Source: an uncultured Ruminiclostridium sp.
GTDB lineage: Bacteria; Bacillota; Clostridia; Oscillospirales; Acutalibacteraceae
Assembly (NCBI GenBank): GCA_902490005.1
Contig: CABUCM010000013.1
Location: 1 to 59,617 of the forward strand
Direction: 5' to 3'
Length of the DNA stretch: 59,617 nucleotides
A program made the position numbers and the translations under genes. The notes beneath the pieces were generated by a model, which searched no databases, was not told the origin of the DNA, and saw only the letters and a program-made list of their open reading frames with translations. This document shows positions 16,583 to 24,389 of this stretch, in pieces; the stretch's first letter is position 1; each line of letters opens with the position of its first letter.

Positions 16583-16629
16583 GCACAAGGAACCCGCCGT
16601 GTTTAAGTGACACGACGGGTTCCTTGTGT
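16583..16629. terminator. Convergent terminator hairpin
   Basis: GCACAAGGAACCC and GGGTTCCTTGTGT form the core of a roughly 20-bp stem (with one mismatch) around TTTAAGTGA. It lies between two convergent genes and encodes the last residues of the XRE protein on the minus strand, so it probably ends both transcripts. Confidence 0.75.
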
Positions 16630-16893
16630 ATATTTATTCTTTAAGAGCGTATAAAACTTGTGTCCAGGTCTGATTTCTTCCGTGCCTGTCAAATATCCTA
16701 TATTGACCTCAAAATACTCTGCCAACGCACAGAGGACATCCAGGGGCGGCTTGCTTTCCCCCAATTCATAATAGGAGTAGGTGGAGCGGTTCACATGTAT
16801 GCTATCGGCTATTTGCTGCTGAGAAATACCCTCAAGCGTTCGCAGAAGCCTTAGTTTTTCGGCGATATTATGATATACGTCCAACCCATTCAT
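16603..16893 (-). CDS. XRE-family helix-turn-helix regulator
   Basis: A 96-residue Cro/CI-type protein. The HTH runs from about residue 10 to 62 with the typical blocks LRLLRTLEGISQQQIADSI, VNRSTYSYYELGESKPPLD and LCALAEYFEVNIGYLTG. The start ATG at 16893 shares its A with the TAA stop of the lipoprotein gene (TAATG), so translation is coupled. A frame starting eight codons earlier exists but has no advantage. It is the last gene of a four-gene minus-strand unit with a CAP-domain lipoprotein, and may control the element's early genes. Confidence 0.85.
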   Translation of the reverse strand: MNGLDVYHNIAEKLRLLRTLEGISQQQIADSIHVNRSTYSYYELGESKPPLDVLCALAEYFEVNIGYLTGTEEIRPGHKFYTLLKNKYTQGTRRVT

Positions 16894-17660
16894 TAATAGT
16901 TTTTCCCTAAGATACACACATAAATTGCTCCACTATCATCTTTTGCCGCTCCAACACCAATCCGGAGTACCTCATTAGAGGCCAGGTCAGAGCAATGTAC
17001 GGTCAATAGCGAGCCCTCCTTTATGCCATCATCAAACGCCCCTTTTCCCACAGACTCAACACCGGAACAGGAATGGTACAAGTTTTTCGTCTGTGCCATT
17101 TCTTCCGCATGCGCCTGTGCAATTGCTGAAAGTTCGGCATCCATATCCAGCGGATTGCTCCTGTGCGAATTCACGCCGGACAAAAGATCGCAGAGATACG
17201 CTCTACCCATTATTTCCACGCTTGGGGCCGCGGATGATTCCGGTGGAAGTGGATCAGGCGGCTCCAATGTGGAAAGCTCTGGCTCAGTTGCCTCTTCTGG
17301 GGGCGAAGACGCTGGTTGCGAAACCGTACCCATTTCGTTTGATGATGAAGGTGGTACTGCCGATGTTTCAGGAGTAGCTGCCACCCTGTTGTCTGCATTT
17401 GATGTATGTTCCGGTATATCAGGGGGTAACGAATGAGCGTTAGTTAAATCTTCAGTTTCATCCGAGGCGGTAAAAGACTCTGGCCGCGGCTCTGCGGGTG
17501 TTCTTGCGGGCGTTTCAATTGGCTGGTTTTCTGATGGCTGTGATGAGTATAGTTCCGAAAAATTGGAGCCAGATACTACTTGTGCTTTGCATGCCGGCAA
17601 GAGCAATAATTCACCAGACAGAAGAAGCAGGGCGATGATTCTTTCCACTGTAATTTTCAC
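16893..17660 (-). CDS. Lipoprotein with C-terminal CAP/SCP-like domain
   Basis: A 255-residue secreted lipoprotein. The signal peptide ends in lipobox LLPA-Cys24. Residues about 30-150 form a long Pro/Ser/Glu-rich, low-complexity stalk. The last 100 residues resemble a CAP (SCP/PR-1) domain: LLSGVNSHRSNPLDMDAELS, AQAHAEEMAQTKNLYHSC with the family His and Glu, and GVGAAKDDSGAIYVCILGKNY. Such domains occur in bacterial surface proteins of unclear function. Finding one as cargo of an integrative element, coupled to an XRE regulator, is unusual; a role in host interaction or entry control is only a guess. Confidence 0.75.
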   Translation of the reverse strand: MKITVERIIALLLLSGELLLLPACKAQVVSGSNFSELYSSQPSENQPIETPARTPAEPRPESFTASDETEDLTNAHSLPPDIPEHTSNADNRVAATPETSAVPPSSSNEMGTVSQPASSPPEEATEPELSTLEPPDPLPPESSAAPSVEIMGRAYLCDLLSGVNSHRSNPLDMDAELSAIAQAHAEEMAQTKNLYHSCSGVESVGKGAFDDGIKEGSLLTVHCSDLASNEVLRIGVGAAKDDSGAIYVCILGKNY

Positions 17661-17677
17661 TTTTCACCTCTTTGCGC

Positions 17678-17995
17678 CTATATCAACCGGATCAGTTTCA
17701 GCAAGGTAACACAATCGATAAAGCCTTGAAGATAGATAAGATCGCAATCTATAGAGCTTATCTCGTTTTGAAGGCGCTCCAGCTTGAGCATCAGCTTGCG
17801 CTTTTTGCCAAGCTGGTTGCGGATTTCCTCAAAAATCTGATTGTATTGTTTCTCCTTGCGCTGATATTCTGAGCTTGTTTCTTTATTGCGCATACAAAGG
17901 TCTGATTGCGCCTCGGAAAAAGCACTGTATAAATGGTCTAAGAATGAAGTGGGCTTGTCTATAATATCCTCATTTAAAAGTGATTTCAGCTTCAA
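17678..17995 (-). CDS. Coiled-coil hypothetical protein
   Basis: A 105-residue protein starting with TTG in TTGA, which overlaps the stop of the upstream gene by 4 bp. Residues about 35-85 (SSEYQRKEKQYNQIFEEIRN and on to LMLKLERLQNEISSID) look like a coiled coil with heptad-spaced Leu and Ile. There is no membrane segment. I do not recognise a family. It belongs to the DUF6809-lipoprotein-XRE unit and could oligomerise with one of those partners. Confidence 0.7.
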   Translation of the reverse strand: MKLKSLLNEDIIDKPTSFLDHLYSAFSEAQSDLCMRNKETSSEYQRKEKQYNQIFEEIRNQLGKKRKLMLKLERLQNEISSIDCDLIYLQGFIDCVTLLKLIRLI

Positions 17996-18294
17996 TTCGC
18001 TTCCTCCTCATCATGCCTGTGAAACCCCAGCGCCTCCAGCAAGAGGTTTGTGGCTATGCGGTAGCCCACGGCGAATGCCTCCCGAACTTCCATAGCGGAT
18101 ACGCTGCCGCGTGTATGTAACATGGCGTGGAATAAATCCTTATCTAAGAGATTGAGCTTGCTCTCAATTTGATTTTCCAGTTCACACGCTTGCTTCTGAA
18201 GCTCATGGAATTCAGGATCGGATGGATTTAGATTCTCATTCGGGTTAAGGTTTCCAAGATATAAGTTGTCTAAATATGGATATATCGGATGCAT
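17992..18294 (-). CDS. DUF6809-like small protein
   Basis: A 100-residue helical protein. The pattern YLDNLYLGNLNPNEN near the front, DPEFHELQKQACELENQIES in the middle and EVREAFAVGYRIATNLLLEA at the end matches DUF6809-type proteins common in clostridial mobile elements, whose function is unknown. The start at 18294 follows AAAAGGAGGAGAAC. It is the first gene of a minus-strand unit divergent from the defence operon, so 18295-18469 should hold promoters for both directions. Confidence 0.75.
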   Translation of the reverse strand: MHPIYPYLDNLYLGNLNPNENLNPSDPEFHELQKQACELENQIESKLNLLDKDLFHAMLHTRGSVSAMEVREAFAVGYRIATNLLLEALGFHRHDEEEAN

Positions 18295-18417
18295 GTTCTC
18301 CTCCTTTTGGTATCTGCACATGGTATATTGCACTTCTAATCAAGCTCATATTACCACATACAAATAGCGCAGTCAAGGGCGTTCGTATCACCTGCAAATG
18401 CTTTTTTATCATTTGAC

Positions 18418-18447
18418 TTGCCAAAAGGACTTATAAAATGTTATACT
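18418..18447 (+). promoter_or_regulatory. Sigma-A-type promoter for the defence operon
   Basis: TTGCCA (18418-18423) and TATACT (18442-18447) are separated by 18 bp. The -10 ends 22 bp before the TTG start of the XRE gene that leads the operon. Other hexamer combinations in this AT-rich stretch are possible. Confidence 0.6.
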
Positions 18448-18469
18448 AAGAAAAATGGAGGTGCAAAAT

Positions 18470-18679
18470 TTGGCTATTCATTGTAGATTATCCACTTTGC
18501 TGGGTGAAAGACGTATTAAAATGGCGGAATTGTCCCGTATGACAGGGGTATCCAAGACGACGATCAACGCCATGTACCATGACCGTGTGCGCAAAATTGA
18601 CTATGGCGTATTGGAGCGCATCTGCAAGGCGCTGGATTGCGGGCTTTCCGATATTTTGGAGTATGTGGAAGAAGAATAA
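18470..18679 (+). CDS. XRE/YozG-type helix-turn-helix regulator of the defence operon
   Basis: A 69-residue protein that is essentially one HTH domain: LLGERRIKMAELSRMTGVSK, TTINAMYHDRVRKIDYGVLE and ICKALDCGLSDILEY. It resembles the short Cro-like regulators (YozG, HTH_26) often found in defence and mobile loci. I chose the TTG at 18470 because GGAGGTG ends 6 nt upstream; the in-frame ATG at 18455 overlaps that ribosome site and cannot use it. It is the first gene before vsr and so probably limits expression of the nuclease/ATPase/methylase set, much as C proteins do in restriction systems. Confidence 0.82.
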   Translation: MAIHCRLSTLLGERRIKMAELSRMTGVSKTTINAMYHDRVRKIDYGVLERICKALDCGLSDILEYVEEE

Positions 18680-18741
18680 ATCCATATCTTGAATTCCTAT
18701 TAGCGATTCGAAACCGCCGCTCCCGAAAGGATGAAAAAAAG

Positions 18742-19173
18742 ATGGCTGACAACCATTCGAAAGAAGTCCGGAGCTATAATATGTCACGGATACGAAGCAA
18801 GAACACTAAGCCTGAAGAAATAGTACGAAAATACTTGTTTTCAAAGGGGCTTCGTTTCCGTAAGAATGATAAACGGTATCCAGGGCATCCAGATATTGTA
18901 CTTCCTAAGTACAAGGTTATTGTATTTGTAAACGGGTGCTTTTGGCATAGCCATGAAGGATGTAAGGATTTTGTTATACCAAAATCCAATCCGGAATATT
19001 GGATACCAAAACTAGAAAAAAATCGCCTGCGAGATGCAGTCAATAAAACCGAGCTTGAGAACAAAGGCTGGAATGTTATTATTGTCTGGGAATGTGAGCT
19101 TAAAAAGGATGTCAGACAAGAGCGATTGGAAAGGCTTTTTAAACAGATAACAGCCAACGTATCTGCCGTCTGA
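18742..19173 (+). CDS. vsr: Very-short-patch mismatch endonuclease Vsr
   Basis: A 143-residue Vsr protein, the normal length. It begins with the family signature RSYNMSRIRSKNTKPEEIV, then GLRFRKNDKRYPGHPDIVLP with the catalytic Asp, VFVNGCFWHSHEGCKDF with the conserved His residues, and PKSNPEYWIPKLEKNRLRD. Vsr nicks the thymine strand at T:G mismatches that arise when 5-methylcytosine deaminates. The cytosine-5 methyltransferase at the end of the operon makes this the expected partner. The start at 18742 lies after AAAGGATGAAAAAAAG. Confidence 0.95.
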   Translation: MADNHSKEVRSYNMSRIRSKNTKPEEIVRKYLFSKGLRFRKNDKRYPGHPDIVLPKYKVIVFVNGCFWHSHEGCKDFVIPKSNPEYWIPKLEKNRLRDAVNKTELENKGWNVIIVWECELKKDVRQERLERLFKQITANVSAV

Positions 19174-19244
19174 AGAATTTGAATTCAGAAGTACTCTTCG
19201 ATAATTGAAGTAATTTAAATTAATATTACGAAAGGAGCCCCGAC

Positions 19245-20720
19245 ATGAAAACAAAGCCTCTCCCTCCGTATGCTCCGACACTAATAGAATCTACTCGCGC
19301 CATCGGTTACACGCTGGAGGCGGCTATTGCAGATATAATCGATAACAGCATATCGGCATCAGCCTCATACACCGATATTTTTTTCTTTCCTGTTGGGGAC
19401 TCATACATAGCTATTCTGGACGACGGCTGCGGAATGGATGCTAATGCACTTGAAACCGCAATGCGTTATGGAAGTCAAAGCCCTAACGAAAAGCGCGCTG
19501 CCAATGATTTAGGACGTTTTGGACTGGGCCTGAAGACCGCATCCCTATCTCAATGCCGAACATTAACTGTCGCCAGCAAACAAGGCAGTCATATTGAGGC
19601 TCGCTGCTGGGATATTGACCACGTAATTGAATCTCACGACTGGTCACTGCTGATTCTAGAGTCGGAGAAAGAATTTAACGCTATTCCTCGAATTGAGGAG
19701 CTGCGAAAACTAAAATCCGGCACTCTTGTAGTCTGGCAAAACCTCGACAGACTTAAAGTAGGCGAATTGGATTTCAGCCGATCAATGGGGAAAAAGATGG
19801 ATGATGTCCGTACTCATCTTTCTTTGGTATTTCACCGATATATCAGCGGTGAGCCAGGGCTTAAGAAAATGCAGCTGCGGATGAACAATACACCTGTCGA
19901 GCCTCTTGACCCATTCCTTTCAAAACGAAACACTCAAGTGATGTCTGATGAGATTATTACTATCAGCGGTTCAAAGGTTATCGTTCGTCCCTATATTCTT
20001 CCGCACCTCTCAAACTTAAGCAGCGATGAGATTGCTGCTCTTGGCGGTAGGGATGGACTGCGTAAAAGCCAAGGGTTTTATGTTTACAGAAATAAACGAT
20101 TGCTTGTCTGGGGGACCTGGTTCCGGATGATGAGACAGGCAGAGCTTTCTAAGCTGGCTCGTGTTCAGGTTGATATCCCAAATGAGCTAGACAGCCTCTG
20201 GACATTGGATATAAAAAAATCTACCGCAATGCCGCCGGAAGAAGTGCGGAATAATTTGGATTCTATCATTGAACGGCTTGCTGAGCATAGCAAAAGGACT
20301 TGGGTATTCAGAGGGAAGAAAGAAACTCACGACTCAATCGTTCATGTATGGCAGCGTTTTAAAGGGAAGCAAGGCGGGGCTTTTTATACCATAAATCGGG
20401 ACCATCCGCTGGTCGAGGTGTTTGAGAATTCTTCTCCGCAGGTCAAACGGAATTTGGAAAATCTATTGAAGGCAATCGAGGAAGGGCTTCCTCTCAGTTC
20501 GCTGTATTTGGATTTGAATTCCGATAAACCCGTAGAAAATGAAATGGAAGCCACAGCACAAGCTGTTGAAACCTTATTGCAAGATTTGCTTGCACAAATT
20601 CCTGATGATGCAGCAAAAACAGAATTACTGGATAGACTTGCTGTTTCTGAGCCGTTTGTACACTATCCGCAAGTTATTAGAAAATATGAGTTGGGAGGAA
20701 CCTCTCATGCCCGGAACTAA
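19245..20720 (+). CDS. MORC/MutL-like GHKL ATPase of a restriction-type system
   Basis: A 491-residue protein with an N-terminal HSP90/MutL-type ATPase. The N-box is EAAIADIIDNSISAS, the G1 motif AILDDGCGMD (about 64-73) and the G2 loop DLGRFGLGLKTASLSQ (about 89-104). The usual catalytic Glu of the N-box reads Asp30, which may be a family trait. The remaining 300 residues resemble the S5-like and MORC-specific regions and contain no nuclease motif I can see. Prokaryotic MORC-like ATPases in operons with a cytosine methylase, Z1 helicase and PD-(D/E)XK nuclease were described by Iyer, Abhiman and Aravind (2008). It ends 14 bp inside the helicase gene. Confidence 0.88.
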   Translation: MKTKPLPPYAPTLIESTRAIGYTLEAAIADIIDNSISASASYTDIFFFPVGDSYIAILDDGCGMDANALETAMRYGSQSPNEKRAANDLGRFGLGLKTASLSQCRTLTVASKQGSHIEARCWDIDHVIESHDWSLLILESEKEFNAIPRIEELRKLKSGTLVVWQNLDRLKVGELDFSRSMGKKMDDVRTHLSLVFHRYISGEPGLKKMQLRMNNTPVEPLDPFLSKRNTQVMSDEIITISGSKVIVRPYILPHLSNLSSDEIAALGGRDGLRKSQGFYVYRNKRLLVWGTWFRMMRQAELSKLARVQVDIPNELDSLWTLDIKKSTAMPPEEVRNNLDSIIERLAEHSKRTWVFRGKKETHDSIVHVWQRFKGKQGGAFYTINRDHPLVEVFENSSPQVKRNLENLLKAIEEGLPLSSLYLDLNSDKPVENEMEATAQAVETLLQDLLAQIPDDAAKTELLDRLAVSEPFVHYPQVIRKYELGGTSHARN

Positions 20721-23448
20721 CGCCGAACTGCTGGAAGGCATAATTTCTACAGCTATAAATACGAAATATCCTGATGTTCCGCCTATTGAAGCGGTATTTG
20801 ATGACGAAGTGAACACATTGAGACAGTCATTAGCCGCCTTATATCCAGTCAGCGATGAAGAATTTACTGGAATTAAGCGTAAACTTAAAGCAAATATCGT
20901 TGTACAGATGGATTTGGGTGTTTTGATAAAGGACCGGCGGCAGCATCTGCCATGGCTGTCTGCACGGCGCACCTCACTGGATTTTTTCTTTTGGAATCGA
21001 TACAAAAAGTTTTTAGAAGAAGTGAAACATTGGAATCCCCGTGTAACTGGAAATCTCGGCCGTGTTTCGGATGAGATTATTGATTATCTTGGCGACCCGA
21101 AAAGCGACGCTCCATTTCAAAGGCGCGGCCTTGTGCTGGGCGATGTACAATCTGGAAAAACGGCAAACTACACTGCCATTAGCAATAAGGCGGCAGATAC
21201 AGGCTATCGAGTTATCATAATTCTTGCCGGAACGATGGAAAATTTACGTCAGCAGACGCAGGAGCGCCTCGATGCTGAGTTTTCTGGAAGAATGAGTCAA
21301 TACCTGCTTGACCCCAAGCAGGAAATTGAAAATGTGCCTGTTGGCGTTGGCAAGTATGGACAAGAGAAGCAAATAGCGACATTTACATCGGTCACAAAGG
21401 ATTTTGATAAGAATATTCTCCGTGCCTTAAATTTATCGTTACATAATGTAAATACAACCGTTCTTTTTGTTATCAAGAAAAACAAGAGTATTCTTAATAA
21501 TCTTATTAAATGGCTGAAAAGCAATAATCTTGATGCACGGGGCGCAATTAATCTTCCCATGCTGTTAATTGACGATGAAGCAGACAATGCTTCTGTTAAT
21601 ACAAAAAAGGAAGATGAAGATCCGACAGCCATCAACGATGCGATTCGCCGCCTGCTGAAATTGTTCAGACAGGCATCTTACCTTGGAATTACTGCGACGC
21701 CATATGCAAATATTTTTATTAACCCGGAAACAACTGATGAAATGCGGGATGATGATTTATTCCCGAGGGATTTTATTTATTCGTTGGCACCGCCGACAAA
21801 TTATATAGGTGCAGAAAGTATCTTTGGTGAAGAAGCACAATTTGAAGCAGCCCTTGAGGAAATATACCCTCAAGAGATGGATGCTTTTTTTCCATTCAAT
21901 CATAAAAAAGACCTTATTGTCGATGAACTGCCGCCAAGTATGCGAGAGGCAATAGCATATTTCTTGCTTGTGAACGGTATTCGTGATGTTCGCGGCGATA
22001 CAAAAGAACATCGCTCTATGATGATTCACGTCAGCAGATTCACCGACGTTCAAAATCAAATCAGCGGTTTGGTTCATACATGGGTTGAAGATGTACGCTC
22101 CGACCTCCAGAATTATGCCTGCTTACCCGAACACAAAAGTGATGAAATCTCCAATATTGCGTTTCTTAAGGAAGTATGGAATAAGCACAATCTTTCAGAA
22201 AAAGCAGGTTCAGAGGGTTGCCCTATGCCATGGCACAGGTTCTTGTGTGAATATCTTTTTGCCGCTGTTGCGCCGATTGCCGTTCGTTCAGTAAATCAAA
22301 AAAGCAGTTCGACCGGGCTGGATTACTATAATCACAAGGCAGAGGGTCTTCGTGTAATAGCGGTTGGAGGCAATAGCCTTTCGCGAGGGCTTACCCTTGA
22401 AGGACTGTGTGTAAGCTACTTTTATCGCAAGTCTCAAATGTATGATACGCTCCTCCAAATGGGGCGCTGGTTCGGTTATCGTCCTGGATATGATGACCTT
22501 TTCAAGATATGGATCAGTGTTGAAGCGATTGACTGGTATGGTTACATAACAGCAGCTGCTGAAGAATTGAAGCAAGAAATTATCAGAATGAGAGATGCCA
22601 ATCTCACACCTATGGAATTTGGGCTGAAAGTTCGCCAAGATCCAGCCTCGCTTATCGTAACCGCAAGGAATAAAATGCGGTCAGCTACCCCCGTAAAGCG
22701 CCCAATAACAGTATCAGGCCGATTACTCGAAACTCCGCGTCTGCGGGCTGATGAAGCTTCATTAAGTCTAAATGAGCATGTCTTCAGGGAGTTTGTAAAA
22801 AGACTGCCGGAAACCGGATGCAGAACCAAACGAGGAGGGACTTATTTCTGGGAAGGTGTCAACAAGGATGAAATAGCACAGCTTATTCGGGATTTCAAAA
22901 CTCACCCTTGGCATTTATCTTTCCAAGGGTCCGCTCTTGCGGACTTTATCAGCAGCTGTAATGAAATGGCAGACTGGGATGTTGTCATTGCGGAAGGTGC
23001 TGTTAAGGAAAATGCAGTTGAATTAATCTGCGGTGATGATACCCTGCTGATTAAGCCGGAAAATCGTATTGTAAAAGCGACAAATGAGCAAATCAGCATT
23101 AGCGGAACAAAAGTCCGCGTAGGTGCCGGCGGTGCAACCAAAGTTGGCTTAACGGATCAGCAGCGCAGTGAAGCCGAGAAAAATTTTCGGGAAAGCAGCG
23201 GTAAATCTCATATTCCCGACAGTGCTTACCTCCAAATCGAGCGTCCTCCTATTCTAATGCTCCATGTCATTGCTGTAGACCGTTCCAACCCGAAAACTCA
23301 AATAGATGATGGCTGCGAGATTCCTGATTACCTTTTTGCATTGGGAATTGGTGTTCCTGCAATCGGGGAAGAAAAAATTGCCTATTACATGGTGAATATG
23401 GTCGAACTGAAGAATTACTATGATGCTGAGGAGGACGAAGACGAATGA
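20707..23448 (+). CDS. Z1-domain superfamily II helicase/ATPase
   Basis: A 913-residue protein. The Walker A motif GDVQSGKTANY is at about 145-155, the Walker B/DEAD motif LLIDDEADNAS at about 287-297, motif III GITATPYANIF near 325, and motif VI LLQMGRWFGYR at about 581-591. The GGNSLSRGLTLEGL block before motif VI is the Z1 signature. I chose the ATG at 20707 because GGGAGG lies 8 nt upstream; the frame is open 56 codons further but inside the ATPase gene. Z1 helicases are predicted to translocate or remodel DNA for restriction. It overlaps the next gene by 4 bp (ATGA). Confidence 0.9.
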   Translation: MPGTNAELLEGIISTAINTKYPDVPPIEAVFDDEVNTLRQSLAALYPVSDEEFTGIKRKLKANIVVQMDLGVLIKDRRQHLPWLSARRTSLDFFFWNRYKKFLEEVKHWNPRVTGNLGRVSDEIIDYLGDPKSDAPFQRRGLVLGDVQSGKTANYTAISNKAADTGYRVIIILAGTMENLRQQTQERLDAEFSGRMSQYLLDPKQEIENVPVGVGKYGQEKQIATFTSVTKDFDKNILRALNLSLHNVNTTVLFVIKKNKSILNNLIKWLKSNNLDARGAINLPMLLIDDEADNASVNTKKEDEDPTAINDAIRRLLKLFRQASYLGITATPYANIFINPETTDEMRDDDLFPRDFIYSLAPPTNYIGAESIFGEEAQFEAALEEIYPQEMDAFFPFNHKKDLIVDELPPSMREAIAYFLLVNGIRDVRGDTKEHRSMMIHVSRFTDVQNQISGLVHTWVEDVRSDLQNYACLPEHKSDEISNIAFLKEVWNKHNLSEKAGSEGCPMPWHRFLCEYLFAAVAPIAVRSVNQKSSSTGLDYYNHKAEGLRVIAVGGNSLSRGLTLEGLCVSYFYRKSQMYDTLLQMGRWFGYRPGYDDLFKIWISVEAIDWYGYITAAAEELKQEIIRMRDANLTPMEFGLKVRQDPASLIVTARNKMRSATPVKRPITVSGRLLETPRLRADEASLSLNEHVFREFVKRLPETGCRTKRGGTYFWEGVNKDEIAQLIRDFKTHPWHLSFQGSALADFISSCNEMADWDVVIAEGAVKENAVELICGDDTLLIKPENRIVKATNEQISISGTKVRVGAGGATKVGLTDQQRSEAEKNFRESSGKSHIPDSAYLQIERPPILMLHVIAVDRSNPKTQIDDGCEIPDYLFALGIGVPAIGEEKIAYYMVNMVELKNYYDAEEDEDE

Positions 23449-24386
23449 AGATAACTCCTGAAATCCTCGAAAAGCAATGGAGCAGCATTAGGTACACGGA
23501 TGGGGGATTTTTGCAGATTGATACAGATCATCCGCTGGAGTGGCATATCGGCTATCAGTCCATCAGCCAGCGAACACTGCTGCTTGTCTGTGATGCGGAA
23601 ATTACTGCAATTGAATCCTCGAAGTCAATGATAGTCAGCAGGCGCAGACGTGAATCGGACAACCGCTGGACGCTGTCCTTTGAGCTGCTTCGCAGCGAGC
23701 AGCAGGGTGTGTTCGCCATTCTTTGCTGTGATGTGATTGAGCATTCTCGTTCGGCAGTCACCGAGGCGGAAGCTCTCAAACTAGTTATCAGCCGCTATAA
23801 GCAATGGAGCAAGCTGTTAGAAACGCAGCACAGCGGTCTTATGGATGAGCATAGCCGCAAGGGATTACTTGGCGAGCTTTTATTTTTGGAGCAGCGGATT
23901 ACTTCTTCCGGGACATTGTTTGCTGCAATACAGGGATGGGTAGGCCCGGATGGTGCAGATCAAGATTTCATCTATACAGACGGTTGGTTTGAAATCAAGA
24001 GCACCGGCGCATCTGCGATCAGTGTTACAATATCTTCTTTGGAACAGCTTGACTGTTCGGATGAGGGTGAGTTAGTCATTAAACGGATTGATAAGGTTGC
24101 ACCGGAAAAGATGGGAGCATTTTCGCTTAATGATACTGTTCGGAGAATTAGTTCCAAGTTAATTGGTGACGCCGACGCACTTGATCTGTTCCGTGCAAAA
24201 CTAAGCGCGTACGGTTATATGGATTTACAGGAATATTCCGAACAAAAGTATTTCTGTTCCTGCACACAACGATACCTTGTGAATGAGTCATTTCCAAAAC
24301 TCACAAAGGCAAATGTTCCCGCACAGGTGTCAGCGGTGCACTATGAAATAGATTTACCGTCTATAACAGACTGGCTGGAGGAGTAA
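23445..24386 (+). CDS. PD-(D/E)XK motif nuclease (DUF4420-like)
   Basis: A 313-residue protein with a PD-(D/E)XK core: Glu in GLLGELLFLEQ (about 140-150), Asp in GPDGADQDFIYTDG (about 167-180) and the E-x-K pair in WFEIKST (Glu183, Lys185). The rest, front and back, is mixed alpha/beta and typical of DUF4420 proteins. It is the likely DNA-cutting subunit. It overlaps the helicase gene by ATGA and is followed after 3 bp by the AIPR gene, so the subunits are probably made in fixed ratio. Confidence 0.88.
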   Translation: MKITPEILEKQWSSIRYTDGGFLQIDTDHPLEWHIGYQSISQRTLLLVCDAEITAIESSKSMIVSRRRRESDNRWTLSFELLRSEQQGVFAILCCDVIEHSRSAVTEAEALKLVISRYKQWSKLLETQHSGLMDEHSRKGLLGELLFLEQRITSSGTLFAAIQGWVGPDGADQDFIYTDGWFEIKSTGASAISVTISSLEQLDCSDEGELVIKRIDKVAPEKMGAFSLNDTVRRISSKLIGDADALDLFRAKLSAYGYMDLQEYSEQKYFCSCTQRYLVNESFPKLTKANVPAQVSAVHYEIDLPSITDWLEE

Positions 24387-24389
24387 CAA

